Source: Pollutimonas sp963712655 (GTDB taxonomy: Bacteria; Pseudomonadota; Gammaproteobacteria; Burkholderiales; Burkholderiaceae_B). Taken from it: a stretch of DNA of 64,000 bases. Position numbers and translations under genes: made by a program. Of the stretch, positions 54,166 through 63,211 are shown in pieces. Below the pieces are notes generated by a model, which was given only the letters and a program-made list of their open reading frames with translations, ran no database searches and was not told where the DNA came from. The first letter of the stretch is position 1; each line of letters begins with the position of its first letter. The stretch is taken from NCBI GenBank assembly GCA_963712655.1, contig CAVQIT010000008.1, positions 1,612,001 to 1,676,000 of the forward strand, in the 5' to 3' direction.

Positions 54166-54417
54166 ATGAATAAACCTCGCTATACCCTGGCTGAGTTATT
54201 GGAGGAATTACCCAAGAACCCAGCGCCGCGCACAGAAGACGAGCAGGCCTGGCTTGATGCGCCACCTGTTGGGCGCGAGATATTGCCAGAGGATTTGGAT
54301 ACGCCCGAAGCCGTCATTGCGTATCTGGCTAGAGCCGAGGCAACCACCGGTGCTGACTATATTGCTAACGCTAAAGAAGTCGCTGTCCAGGCGACGCTTC
54401 TGTATGGATTTGAGTAG
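54166..54417 (+). CDS. small acidic protein of unknown function
   Basis: An 83-residue, strongly acidic protein beginning MNKPRYTLAELLEELPKNPA. It resembles small antitoxin-like proteins in size and charge, but no family is certain. It starts 30 bp after the second TcmP gene in the same direction, so it may belong to that cassette or be an antitoxin whose toxin is lost. Confidence 0.65.
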   Translation: MNKPRYTLAELLEELPKNPAPRTEDEQAWLDAPPVGREILPEDLDTPEAVIAYLARAEATTGADYIANAKEVAVQATLLYGFE

Positions 54418-54984
54418 TAGAACGCCACAAAGAAAAAGAGACTGAACAAGGTATACGCCCAAATTGGGTACAGTCATGCCCAATATGAGTTTTATTCTTT
54501 TAGGCCAGTGGATGCGCGAGCTATCGCTTCAGCAACCGTCTCGCCTTCCCGAAGCCCGAACAGTTCTCGGGCGTTTGTGGTGGATACATGGGCTGGCGGC
54601 TCGAAAACATAACCAGCCGTTTTCATTTCTACTTCGATTTCATTACAGCTATGCGCTCGCATGCATCAAGGGGCTAGCGCCTCTCAGCTTCGCTGAGCCT
54701 CCCCCTCTAGGGAGGTTATCCATTTTTTGGGTTGATGTATATCCGCAGGTAGGTGGATCGATGCTAGGTGCTGGTAGATTAGCTAAAGACTGAACTCACC
54801 GCCTTTTTCACAAGGCGCATTCTGACTGTGGATGTCGCAGTCGCCAATCGGTGGGACCGTCTGGCGACCGGGCCAGGTCGGCCGCTGCCTGCAATAGATA
54901 GCCCACTGGCCTGCGAACAGCCCGGTGAATCGCCTCATAGCGATGGGCCAAATCCGCTGCCAGGCTGCGTTTTACTACCCCCAA
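54418..54984. other. gene-free right edge of the island
   Basis: No supported gene in 567 bp. An open frame at 54464-54793 has no recognisable domain and includes the hairpin cluster at 54669-54715. The region probably marks the right border of the island before the AraC gene. Confidence 0.45.
54669..54715. repeat. three tandem hairpins
   Basis: A six-base stem around TAGC (54669-54684, with one G-T pair), CTCAGC-TTC-GCTGAG (54683-54697) and CCTCCC-CCTCTA-GGGAGG (54698-54715) follow each other almost without gaps. The cluster looks like a REP/MITE-type or structured RNA element. Its copy number in the genome is unknown. Confidence 0.45.
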
Positions 54985-55977
54985 TTACTTGGCGCGCGTT
55001 TGTTGTGGCGTTTCGCCGAAAGCCTGGCGGTAGGCCCGCGAAAACTCGCCCAGGTGGGTGAAGCCGAAACGTGCCGCGGTGTCGCCGACCTTGCCTGCAT
55101 CGCCGGCCTGCGACAAGGCTAGTCGGACCGCTTGCAGGCGCTGCATGCGCAGCCATTGCAACGGCGACTGTCTGGATTCGTCCTGAAACAAGGCTTGCAA
55201 GCGCCTGACTGACAAGCCGCAATGGCTGGCGATCATGGCAACCGGCAGGTGTTCGCCCAGATGTTCGAGCATATAGGCTTGTGCGCGCCGGATGGCCTGA
55301 GGCGCGGAGGGCGGTGGCGCCGGCCACAAGTGCGCTGCCATGCTGTGCGGTTGATGCAGCAGCAGGGTGGTGGCGACCAGAATCTCCGTTTGGGCCAGCA
55401 AGGCTGCCCGGGCAGTGTCCTGGCACTGGCCCAGGCCCGAGCATCGGACCACCCATTGCAGCATGGGCAGCAGCGCTTGCCAGCCAGCCGTATTCAAGGG
55501 AATGACCGCATCGAAGCAAATGTCGGGCGCGTGTTCTTGCGCCGTCAGGCGGCACCAGGCGTCGGCGATGGCCGACCGGTCCAGGCGCAGCAGCACCTGT
55601 TCGTAATCGCGGCTGGCCGTGAAGTGAAACCGTCTGTCGGGGCTGATAAGGACTGCCCCTTGCGGTGACACCTCGATGCTGCGCCCATCGAAATGAAACT
55701 CCGCATGCCCCTGGGTGGGCAGCACCAGCAGGTAATAGCCGTCCAGGCAGTCGGGGTCGACGCTGACGTCCGCCCCATGCCCGTACCGCAGTTGCAGAAG
55801 CGACAAATTGCCGCAGGGCACCAAATCCAGTTGGTTGTGGGTGATCTTCCCGCGCAGCACCCGAAATCGGGCCGAATTGAGCGCTTGGCAGATCAAGGGA
55901 TGCGCCTCGTCGAAATCGGCGGTATTCACGACCCGATACTGCTCGAACGGTACCTGGGCAAATAGGGAGGCGATCAT
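54985..55977 (-). CDS. AraC family transcriptional regulator
   Basis: A 330-residue regulator with an N-terminal AraC-binding-2 domain (LCQALNSARFRVLRGK-like region, YYLLVLPTQGHAEFHFDGRS) and a C-terminal AraC helix-turn-helix pair (PVAMIASHCGLSVRRLQALF ... ARFGFTHLGEFSRAYRQAFG). It belongs to the group that regulates aromatic or alcohol catabolism, but no such genes are next to it. It has no obvious divergent target except the autotransporter 321 bp away. Confidence 0.92.
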   Translation of the reverse strand: MIASLFAQVPFEQYRVVNTADFDEAHPLICQALNSARFRVLRGKITHNQLDLVPCGNLSLLQLRYGHGADVSVDPDCLDGYYLLVLPTQGHAEFHFDGRSIEVSPQGAVLISPDRRFHFTASRDYEQVLLRLDRSAIADAWCRLTAQEHAPDICFDAVIPLNTAGWQALLPMLQWVVRCSGLGQCQDTARAALLAQTEILVATTLLLHQPHSMAAHLWPAPPPSAPQAIRRAQAYMLEHLGEHLPVAMIASHCGLSVRRLQALFQDESRQSPLQWLRMQRLQAVRLALSQAGDAGKVGDTAARFGFTHLGEFSRAYRQAFGETPQQTRAK

Positions 55978-56298
55978 CTGATTCCATCTGCGCTGGGTGT
56001 ACGCATCTTTGTACCGCTAAAGCGTTGTCCCAAGCCAAGTTCATCATGCGAGTGCATGGCGCACAGCCCTAACATTCTTGCGACTGGTTCCGGCTCGGCA
56101 GTCAGCAATAAAAAACGGCGTTTTTCCGATAGTCGGCAGCGTGAAACCGATAGACGGCCTGGAAACTAGGGCTGACCATACCACATTCGTAGGCCGCCAC
56201 GGTATTGGGTGTTCAAGACCGGGGTGGAAAGACGTGAAAAACGATGCTGATTCTTCAAGCATAAAAGGCCGGCGGTACCTCTAAATTGGAACAAATCC
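55978..56298. other. intergenic region before the autotransporter gene
   Basis: These 321 bp separate divergent AraC and autotransporter genes. A short palindrome AAAAACGGCGTTTTT lies at about 56109-56123. Short open frames on both strands have no recognisable domain. The promoter of the autotransporter gene should lie here. Confidence 0.4.
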
Positions 56299-59200
56299 AT
56301 GCAGCAACCCCACGAACAACAGCAATCCGAATCGCACTCCGGTCGTCATGCCCTGGTGCTGCGGCCTCTACGCATCGCCTTGGGATACAGCGGCAACTTG
56401 CTGTTGTGCATATCGGGTTCGCTATTGCCGCTTACGGGCGCCCAGGCGACCCTATCCTACCAGTGCTCGGGTACCGACACGCAAGTTTGCAGCATGTCGG
56501 CGGATACGCCGCTGGGAACTCCGCTCACGATCAGCGATCCCTGGCGACCTCAACAAATAACGATTACCGCCAGTTTTGTAATAGACGGCGCAGCGGGTCC
56601 AACGGCGATCCAGTCGATCGATCTGGGTGACTATGGAGAAGCAACCATTGGCGGAGAACCCTTAAACGGCATCATGGTGGTGAGTCAGGGAACTCACGGC
56701 AGTGACGGCGACACTCAAAGCAATCGAGATGGCGGAGTTGCGCAAGGGGCCATGCTTACCAGTAGCGGCTCGGTCGTCCTCAACCTTGCGGGCACAACGG
56801 CATCCGGCATGGTGGTCGGGGTGGGAGTGAGCAGCGTGGGCGGTGATGGATTTGACCAGCCAAGCGATCACAATAACGGCGGCAATGGTGGAAACGGCGG
56901 TTCCACGACGCTCGTCAATTCGTCTGCGGTAACTATCTCCGGCGGCACCCTGAATTCCGGTGTGGCGGGGGCATTGGTGGAAAGCCGCGGGGGGAATGGG
57001 GGCGAGGATAACTCAGCCGTCATTGATTATTACGGCGGGAATGGCGGCAGCACCCCGAACATCGAAATGGACAATTACGCGAAGATCGCATTGGGATCCT
57101 CATCCGCTTATTTGCAAGGCGGCGCGCGTGCGTGGGGTGTCGCGGCACAGACTGTTGGCGGAGATGGCGCCACCGAAGCAAAGGGCCAGTTGCCTGCGGG
57201 CCAAGGAGGAAGCGCCGGCAATGTGAGGTTCACCGGTAGGGGTGATGTCGACGTATTCCTTTCAAGCGTAACGGACACTCCCGACGGCATCGTGGGCATG
57301 CTCGCCAGAAGTTTGGGTGGTAGGGGCGGTTCCACCAACTATACGCAGGACAACGGGGGGAATGGCGGCAACGCGGGAAGCATCACGTTCACCGCAGGTG
57401 ATTCAAGCTTGGCTCAAGCCACGAATATCAATGTCCGCGCAAACCTGCCGGTGGCCGGCACAAAACTCGGTACAAGCGCGGGGATACTGGCTCAGTCCAT
57501 AGGCGGAGACGGTGGCACCCAGAATTCAAATGGTGCCGCCGGCGGTAATGGCGGCCGCGCCGGCGATGTCGGTGTTGACCTTTACTGGGTCAATCTTGAG
57601 ACGGCGGGCGATAACGTGGCTGGCGTTATGGCGTACTCCCGTGGAGGCCTCGGGGGAAGCGACAACATGAGCAGCTATCGGACCGACGGCGGCAATGGCG
57701 GAACTGCCGGCAATGCGAGCGTAACGCTCACATCCAAGGGCAGCCAAACGGGTCAGCAGACCAGCATTGCCACCAGCGGTGTCGAAGCCTTTGGCGTGTC
57801 AGCGCAAAGTATCGGCGGCGTCGGCGGAGGCGCCGTCGACAACGCGGGCGCGGGACAGAACGGAGCAACCGCCCAGATCACGGCGGATGAAAATAGCATA
57901 GTGTCTACGGACGGCGGCTATTCCATTGGCATGCTTGCGCAATCCGTTGGCGGGGGCGGCGGCACGGGCGAAGACTTCGCGAGCGGCATTGCAGGAACCG
58001 CTGGAAACGGGGGCAATGGCGGCAGTGGCGCCGAGGCTACGATCCAATCTTCCGGAACCGTCACGACTCAGGGTCAATATGCCCATGCCATCTTGGCGCA
58101 GTCTATTGGCGGCGGTGGGGGCGCGGGCGCGGCCGCGGAATCTATTGTGGCGCTGGGTGGCAGCGGAGGTTCCGGCGGCAGTGGGGGCACGATTAAGGTC
58201 ACCAACGCAGGCGGCGTTACCACGAATGGATACGGCTCAATAGGCATGATAGGCCAGTCGATCGGCGGTGGCGGAGGCGCGGCGGGATCCGCCTCGGGCC
58301 TGTTCGCCATTGGCGGATCGTCCAACTCGCAGAACAATGGTGGCGGCTCGGTCACCGTAAGCAACACGGGAGCCGTAAGCACCAACGGCGCTGCAGCCAT
58401 TGGTCTGCTTGGGCAATCGATAGGGGGCGGCGGCGGTAGTGCGGCGTCGGCCGCGGGCCTGTTGTCCATAGGCGGATCTGGCGGCTCTGGTGGAAATGGA
58501 AGCGATGTAACGGTGAATGCGGATGGCATACAACAAACATCTGGCAGTTACGCCTATGGCGCAGTCGCGCAATCGATAGGGGGCGGCGGTGGCAATGGCG
58601 GCGATGCCTTTGGAATCACCACGGCAGCTCCGATACCTACAATAGGCGGCAGCGCCGGCGTCGGCGGCTCCGGTGGCAGTGTCACCATGACAGCCAATAA
58701 TAGCGCTAGGGTAAGCACTGTAGGTGATGGCGCCACTGCTCTGTTGGCCCAGTCGATTGGCGGTGGCGGTGGTAGCGGCGGTTCAGCGACCCAGCTTAGC
58801 CTGGCCAATGCAGTTTCTTTGGCAATTGGCGGGTCAGGCGGCTCCGGTGGGTCGGCCGGCACATTGAATATTCAGACATCAGGCGCGACCATATCTACCA
58901 ATGGCGCAAGCGCTGCCGGCATCATCGCCCAGTCTATTGGCGGCGGTGGGGGCAGTGGCGGAGCAGCTCAAGCGCTGGATGTGAATGTTGGATTCAGCCT
59001 GGGGGTAGCCGTAGGTGGTAGCGGCGGATCGGGAGGTAGCGCTGACAAGGTCATTTTGGCGCTGGACAATACGCAGATCACTACTGCCGGCCTGGTTTTC
59101 GGTCAGCCCCCCGCGGGTTGGCCAACTCAAGCTGTTGATCAAACGGACTCTTATGGACTACTGGCGCAGTCGATTGGCGGTGGCGGCGGTAATGGCGGTA

Positions 59201-59547
59201 GCGCCGCGGCGCGAAGCATTGCGCTGGAGGCGCCACTTCCCGATGACACGTCTTTTGCGATCGGAACGGCAATGGCGATAGGTGCGTCGGGTGGCGCCGG
59301 CGGCAATGGCCAAGAGGTGGATGTGTCGCTGTCGGGAAGTAGCGCGATCCAGACCGCTGGTCAAGGTTCGCACGGCATACTGGCGCAATCTATCGGCGGC
59401 GGCGGCGGTAACGGCGGTGACTCCAAGGCGATGAGCCGCACGGTCACGATCGAAGATACAAGTGTAGCGGTCAATGTCGATGTCGCCGTGGGGGGCCACG
59501 GAGGAGGCAAGCGGAGGCGCTGCGCTGGTCAATCTGCAACTCAATGA
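56299..59547 (+). CDS. autotransporter fragment 1: signal and passenger repeats
   Basis: The first open frame covers 1,082 residues. It contains an extended N-terminal region and hydrophobic signal (about residues 25-50), then repeated Gly/Ser-rich units such as LAQSIGGDGG and LAQSVGGGGGTGE. The frame ends in KRRRCAGQSATQ, which does not fit the repeats; the true continuation is in the next frame from about 59500. Confidence 0.8.
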   Translation: MQQPHEQQQSESHSGRHALVLRPLRIALGYSGNLLLCISGSLLPLTGAQATLSYQCSGTDTQVCSMSADTPLGTPLTISDPWRPQQITITASFVIDGAAGPTAIQSIDLGDYGEATIGGEPLNGIMVVSQGTHGSDGDTQSNRDGGVAQGAMLTSSGSVVLNLAGTTASGMVVGVGVSSVGGDGFDQPSDHNNGGNGGNGGSTTLVNSSAVTISGGTLNSGVAGALVESRGGNGGEDNSAVIDYYGGNGGSTPNIEMDNYAKIALGSSSAYLQGGARAWGVAAQTVGGDGATEAKGQLPAGQGGSAGNVRFTGRGDVDVFLSSVTDTPDGIVGMLARSLGGRGGSTNYTQDNGGNGGNAGSITFTAGDSSLAQATNINVRANLPVAGTKLGTSAGILAQSIGGDGGTQNSNGAAGGNGGRAGDVGVDLYWVNLETAGDNVAGVMAYSRGGLGGSDNMSSYRTDGGNGGTAGNASVTLTSKGSQTGQQTSIATSGVEAFGVSAQSIGGVGGGAVDNAGAGQNGATAQITADENSIVSTDGGYSIGMLAQSVGGGGGTGEDFASGIAGTAGNGGNGGSGAEATIQSSGTVTTQGQYAHAILAQSIGGGGGAGAAAESIVALGGSGGSGGSGGTIKVTNAGGVTTNGYGSIGMIGQSIGGGGGAAGSASGLFAIGGSSNSQNNGGGSVTVSNTGAVSTNGAAAIGLLGQSIGGGGGSAASAAGLLSIGGSGGSGGNGSDVTVNADGIQQTSGSYAYGAVAQSIGGGGGNGGDAFGITTAAPIPTIGGSAGVGGSGGSVTMTANNSARVSTVGDGATALLAQSIGGGGGSGGSATQLSLANAVSLAIGGSGGSGGSAGTLNIQTSGATISTNGASAAGIIAQSIGGGGGSGGAAQALDVNVGFSLGVAVGGSGGSGGSADKVILALDNTQITTAGLVFGQPPAGWPTQAVDQTDSYGLLAQSIGGGGGNGGSAAARSIALEAPLPDDTSFAIGTAMAIGASGGAGGNGQEVDVSLSGSSAIQTAGQGSHGILAQSIGGGGGNGGDSKAMSRTVTIEDTSVAVNVDVAVGGHGGGKRRRCAGQSATQ

Positions 59548-60466
59548 CAATGCCCAGGTCACTACCTACGGCGATTATTCCAACGCGCTGATGGGACAAT
59601 CCATTGGCGGCGGCGGCGGAAATGGAGGTATAGGCAGCAGTGGAGCCGGTGGTGTTGCGAAGGACAAATCGATAACGGTCAATGTCGGAGTGGGCGGTAA
59701 AGGTAGTGCAGGAGGCAGCGGAGGACAGCTTCAGGCGACGTTGGCCCAGGCCTCCCAGATCTTTACCTTTGGTTCAGGTTCGCGCGGCGTATTGCTGCAA
59801 TCGATTGGCGGCGGCGGCGGCGCTTCACAAGGCGCCACAGTGGACCTTGGGGTGCCGTTTTCCAGCGGCGGCGGTGAGGAAGCCACAACCAGTTTCACGG
59901 CATCGGTCAATGTTTCCGTGGGTGAAAAAGGTGGCGCCGGCGGTAGCGGCAATGCGATAACGCTGACCGATAATGGCGCCATCACTACCTTTGGCAATGA
60001 CGCGGACGGCATATTGCTGCAGTCCATCGGCGGTGGAGGCGGGCTGGGTGGTTCCGCCGGTTCGGACGCCTCGGCCGGGCCCTCTTCCTATCCCTCTGGC
60101 GGTGACAATCCCGATGAACCAGAAGAACCAAGCGATCCAGATGACCCTCCTTCGCCGGAGGATAACAACCTGGGCTCCTACTCGCTGGCGGTCGCCGTCG
60201 GCGGTAATGGCGGCGGCGGCGGTAACGGAGGCCAGATCAACGTGAATTACGCCGGGATGACCACTACAAAAGGGGATCTTGCCGATGCCCTTGTGGTGCA
60301 ATCTATTGGCGGCGGCGGCGGGATAGCCGGTACCGCGACTGCCAAGGGCGCCAAAGGTGACGGGTCGGTTCAAATTGCCGTAGGCGGTTCGGGCGGCGTA
60401 GGCGGCGATGGAGGCACGATCAATCTGAATATGTTCGGTAGTCCGATCCGACCTCCGGCCAGGTGA
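59474..60466 (+). CDS. autotransporter fragment 2: passenger repeats and acidic insert
   Basis: A 330-residue open frame that continues the passenger (NALMGQSIGGGGGNGG). It includes an Asp/Glu/Pro-rich insert (NPDEPEEPSDPDDPPSPED) that breaks the repeat pattern at 60110-60170, possibly a flexible or protease-sensitive linker. The apparent start inside the repeat has no signal and is not a real start. It ends at the second frameshift. Confidence 0.75.
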   Translation: MSMSPWGATEEASGGAALVNLQLNDNAQVTTYGDYSNALMGQSIGGGGGNGGIGSSGAGGVAKDKSITVNVGVGGKGSAGGSGGQLQATLAQASQIFTFGSGSRGVLLQSIGGGGGASQGATVDLGVPFSSGGGEEATTSFTASVNVSVGEKGGAGGSGNAITLTDNGAITTFGNDADGILLQSIGGGGGLGGSAGSDASAGPSSYPSGGDNPDEPEEPSDPDDPPSPEDNNLGSYSLAVAVGGNGGGGGNGGQINVNYAGMTTTKGDLADALVVQSIGGGGGIAGTATAKGAKGDGSVQIAVGGSGGVGGDGGTINLNMFGSPIRPPAR

Positions 60467-62883
60467 GCGCCGGCCAGTTCACCACGAACGGCAACGTTGC
60501 CTATGGCTTGCTTGCGCAGTCCATAGGCGGTGGTGGTGGTCAAGGCGCCGATGGCTCGGCCGATATCACCCATAAAACGATAGCTACGCCATCACTGCTG
60601 CTTGGGATTAATGGCAGCGGCGGAAATGGCGGCAAGGGCGGCGCCATCAATATGAATGCCGTGGACAGTCTATTTGGGGCGACGACGTACGGTACGGGAT
60701 CGCACGCGGCAGTCCTGCAATCTATCGGCGGAGGGGGTGGTATCGCCACCATGGCCAGTAGTGCTTCCTTCGAGGGCGAAAGCTTGATTCTGCAGCTTGG
60801 CGGCGGAGGATCTGGAAGTGCCAGCGGCGGTGGCAACATCACCGTAGACACAGCGATAGTGGCAAATACCAGCGGGCATGGCGCCTACGGACTTATTGCC
60901 CAGTCTATCGGTGGCGGTGGCGGAATTGCGTATGCGGGCGAGGCGGCAAACATCAGTTCCGCAACCATTGACAACACCGGACAGAATAATTGGAACGATG
61001 CATCCGGAGGGGCCGTCCACGTGACCTTGAATTCCTCAAACGTATCGGAAGGCGGCTATTTCGATATTGATACCACGGGGTCCGCGGCACACGGCGTTGT
61101 GCTGCAGTCTATCGGGGGTGGCGGCGGGATTGCGGGCGATCCCGCCGCCTCGGCGTTGCAAATGGGATGGCTAGGCGGCGGTCAGGCCAGGCAATACGCG
61201 ACCACTGCCGGCGGTGGAAACATCACCCTGGATTTGGGTGAGCTGAACATGAAGGTGAGCGGCGATAATAGCTATGGCGTTATCATGCAGTCGATCGCGG
61301 ATGGTGGCGGGCTGGGCGGCACAACCCAGGGCAGCTTTGCCGGGTCGGTGTACGACCACTCCCAGGGCGGGGGTTCCAAAGCGGGCAGTATCACGTTTAC
61401 CCAGAGTGGAGAGCTACTCGCATACGGCAATAACGCGGTAGGCGTTTTTGCCCAGAGCGATGGCGACATTTCCCAAGCATCGCCGATTTCCGTGACCATC
61501 AACGGTACTCTCCAGACCAAGACAGGAGACCCAAATGGGGTTGGCGTCTGGCTGGACGGCGGTTCTGAAACCAACACCGTCAATGTCGGGGGGGAGATTC
61601 TGTCCACCGTGGCTATCCGGCAAACACGCAATGGCGTCGCGAAGGTGAATAATACCGGCATTATTTCGGGCTCACAGATCCTGAGTGCTGAAAACAGCGA
61701 GGCGGTCGGTATTGTTAATAACACCGGTACATTGCTCAACGCTCGCACCATCAAGGGCACGGTTTTCAACGAAGGCAAAGTGTTGATTGGAGCGAAGTCG
61801 CAAATCGATAACATGCATGTGACCAATGACTTCAATCAACGCGGAAACGGGGAACTGCATGTGAGCACCGATTTTTCCAACAGGCTTGGCGACATGATCA
61901 CCATAGACGGATCGGCACCGTTAGGGGGAAGAGTACAGATCGATGCAATAACGTTGATGCCCAACAGGGAGCTTACTTTCTTGCAAGCCGGCAGCCTGAC
62001 ATCGAACGCCGTAGTCGGCGGCGCGTCGACCTTGTTCGACTTCAATGCCCGTTATTCGGAACAATCAGCGGCGGTGTCTGTGGGCAATGCGCACTTTAAC
62101 GAACTGTCCGACCAGTATGGTCTAGGTCCCAATCTGCGCGAGGTTGGTGCTCATCTGCAAAATATCTGGGATCTTGGCAGTAACGAGGAGCTTGGCGCGC
62201 TGTATGCGCGGCTTGATGGGGCCGCCGCTGGTGGTCGATCCGGTTATTCATCTGCCCTGAACGATCTGTCGCCCGGCCCGTCGGCCGCGCCAGCCGCACT
62301 GGCAACCGGCGCCGTGAAAGGGTTTGCCGACTCCCTGTTCAGTTGCCCCCGGTTTGATCGGAATGACGCGCAAACCACCGAAGGCGATTGTGTGTGGGGC
62401 CGTATCACCGACAAGACAACGCGGCTTGACGAGGCGCACGGCACATCGGCAACCGAGTCACGATCCATGTCGTATCAATTCGGCGCGCAGCGGCGCATTG
62501 CACCGAACTGGGTGTTCGGGGTTTCGGCAGCTTACGAAGACAGTACCATTCGTTCGGATGACAATCGCGTGCGTACCGAAGGCAATGCAGGCTATCTGGG
62601 TGCGGTGCTGAAGTATCAGGCCGGCCCCTGGATATGTCTCGGGTGCAACCTATGGCAGCTATGGTTCGTACGACAACCGGCGCAACATTGGGTTGGTCGG
62701 CGCCCAGGCCAAGAGCGATTCCACTGTCTGGTCGATTGGCCAGCAACTGCGTGCGTCGTATACCTACGCGACCGAAAATGCGTATATCAAGCCCTATACC
62801 AATCTGGACCTGATCTATACGCGCATGCCGTCGTACGCCGAGCGAGGCGCGGGAGCGTTGAACCTGAACGTGAACAGCTCTGA
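60463..62883 (+). CDS. autotransporter fragment 3: last repeats and first part of beta-barrel
   Basis: An 806-residue frame with the final passenger units (YGLLAQSIGGGGGQG ... MQSIADGGGLGG), a parallel-beta 'autochaperone' type region and the start of the barrel (SYQFGAQRRIAPNWVFGVSA). After about 62640 the frame turns into nonsense (WQLWFVRQPAQHWVG) while the barrel goes on in the next frame. The GTG at 60463 is not a true start. Confidence 0.75.
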   Translation: MSAGQFTTNGNVAYGLLAQSIGGGGGQGADGSADITHKTIATPSLLLGINGSGGNGGKGGAINMNAVDSLFGATTYGTGSHAAVLQSIGGGGGIATMASSASFEGESLILQLGGGGSGSASGGGNITVDTAIVANTSGHGAYGLIAQSIGGGGGIAYAGEAANISSATIDNTGQNNWNDASGGAVHVTLNSSNVSEGGYFDIDTTGSAAHGVVLQSIGGGGGIAGDPAASALQMGWLGGGQARQYATTAGGGNITLDLGELNMKVSGDNSYGVIMQSIADGGGLGGTTQGSFAGSVYDHSQGGGSKAGSITFTQSGELLAYGNNAVGVFAQSDGDISQASPISVTINGTLQTKTGDPNGVGVWLDGGSETNTVNVGGEILSTVAIRQTRNGVAKVNNTGIISGSQILSAENSEAVGIVNNTGTLLNARTIKGTVFNEGKVLIGAKSQIDNMHVTNDFNQRGNGELHVSTDFSNRLGDMITIDGSAPLGGRVQIDAITLMPNRELTFLQAGSLTSNAVVGGASTLFDFNARYSEQSAAVSVGNAHFNELSDQYGLGPNLREVGAHLQNIWDLGSNEELGALYARLDGAAAGGRSGYSSALNDLSPGPSAAPAALATGAVKGFADSLFSCPRFDRNDAQTTEGDCVWGRITDKTTRLDEAHGTSATESRSMSYQFGAQRRIAPNWVFGVSAAYEDSTIRSDDNRVRTEGNAGYLGAVLKYQAGPWICLGCNLWQLWFVRQPAQHWVGRRPGQERFHCLVDWPATACVVYLRDRKCVYQALYQSGPDLYAHAVVRRARRGSVEPEREQL

Positions 62884-63211
62884 CAATTTGACGGCGCTGC
62901 TGACTCCGGGTGTCGAAGTGGGTGGCCGCCTGGACTTTAAGAACGGCTTCACGGCTCGCCCATTTGTGAAGGTAGGCGTATCGGTGGCCAGCTCAGATAA
63001 ATGGGATACCCGGGCCCAGCTCGCCGCGGCGCCGGCCGGCACCACGAATTTCAGAACCACGCTGGATACCGGTCATGTCTTTGGGCAGGCATCGGTGGGT
63101 GTGCAATTGACCAGCCTTCGTGGCCTTGACGTTTGGCTCCAGTACGACGCGGTTGTCTCCAGCCGGGCGCGCAGTTCAGGTGGCTCGGTCAAGGCGGCCT
63201 GGAGGTTCTAG
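62693..63211 (+). CDS. autotransporter fragment 4: end of beta-barrel
   Basis: A 172-residue frame with the last barrel strands (LRASYTYATENAYIKPYTNL, GLDVWLQYDAVVSSRARSSG) ending in an aromatic residue (AAWRF), as outer-membrane barrels need for assembly. In truth the frame joins fragment 3 a little upstream, at about 62640 (SGATYGSYGSYDNRRNIG). Confidence 0.78.
   Translation: MVGAQAKSDSTVWSIGQQLRASYTYATENAYIKPYTNLDLIYTRMPSYAERGAGALNLNVNSSDNLTALLTPGVEVGGRLDFKNGFTARPFVKVGVSVASSDKWDTRAQLAAAPAGTTNFRTTLDTGHVFGQASVGVQLTSLRGLDVWLQYDAVVSSRARSSGGSVKAAWRF

Larger units (their letters stand above)
56299..63211 (+). pseudogene. giant glycine-rich autotransporter, three frameshifts
   Basis: One autotransporter gene of about 2,300 codons, read in four overlapping frames. 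Frame 1 (56299-about 59500) has a long signal region (LALGYSGNLLLCISGSLL-like helix) and the first passenger repeats. The passenger is built from about 20 units, each carrying QSIGGGGGxGG or a variant, spaced 150-240 bp. A beta-barrel domain (about 62430-63208) ends with the outer-membrane signature AAWRF. Frame breaks lie near 59500, 60448 and 62640. Homology crosses each break without a gap, so the reading frame was recently whole. The protein would be a surface adhesin or biofilm protein. Confidence 0.9.

Noticed and set aside
54464..54793. Open frame in the gap after the island
   Set aside because: No ribosome-binding site or family resemblance, and the hairpin cluster lies inside it.
54935..56047. 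370-residue minus-strand frame overlapping the AraC gene
   Set aside because: It is a shadow of the AraC gene in another frame, with Gly/Arg/Pro-rich composition and no domain.
56044..56262. Short minus-strand frame upstream of the autotransporter
   Set aside because: No domain recognised and no upstream signals; it could be a fragment but I cannot support it.
57480..61320. Regularly spaced short repeats, CRISPR-like at first sight
   Set aside because: The repeats are in frame, encode QSIGGGGG-type protein motifs, vary in sequence and have uneven spacing of 150-240 bp. They belong to the autotransporter passenger.
13634..62883. Phase variation as explanation for the homopolymer frameshifts
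   Set aside because: The C runs are only four or five bases long, shorter than usual switching tracts, and lie in metabolic and electron-transfer genes, so indel error or recent mutation is more likely.
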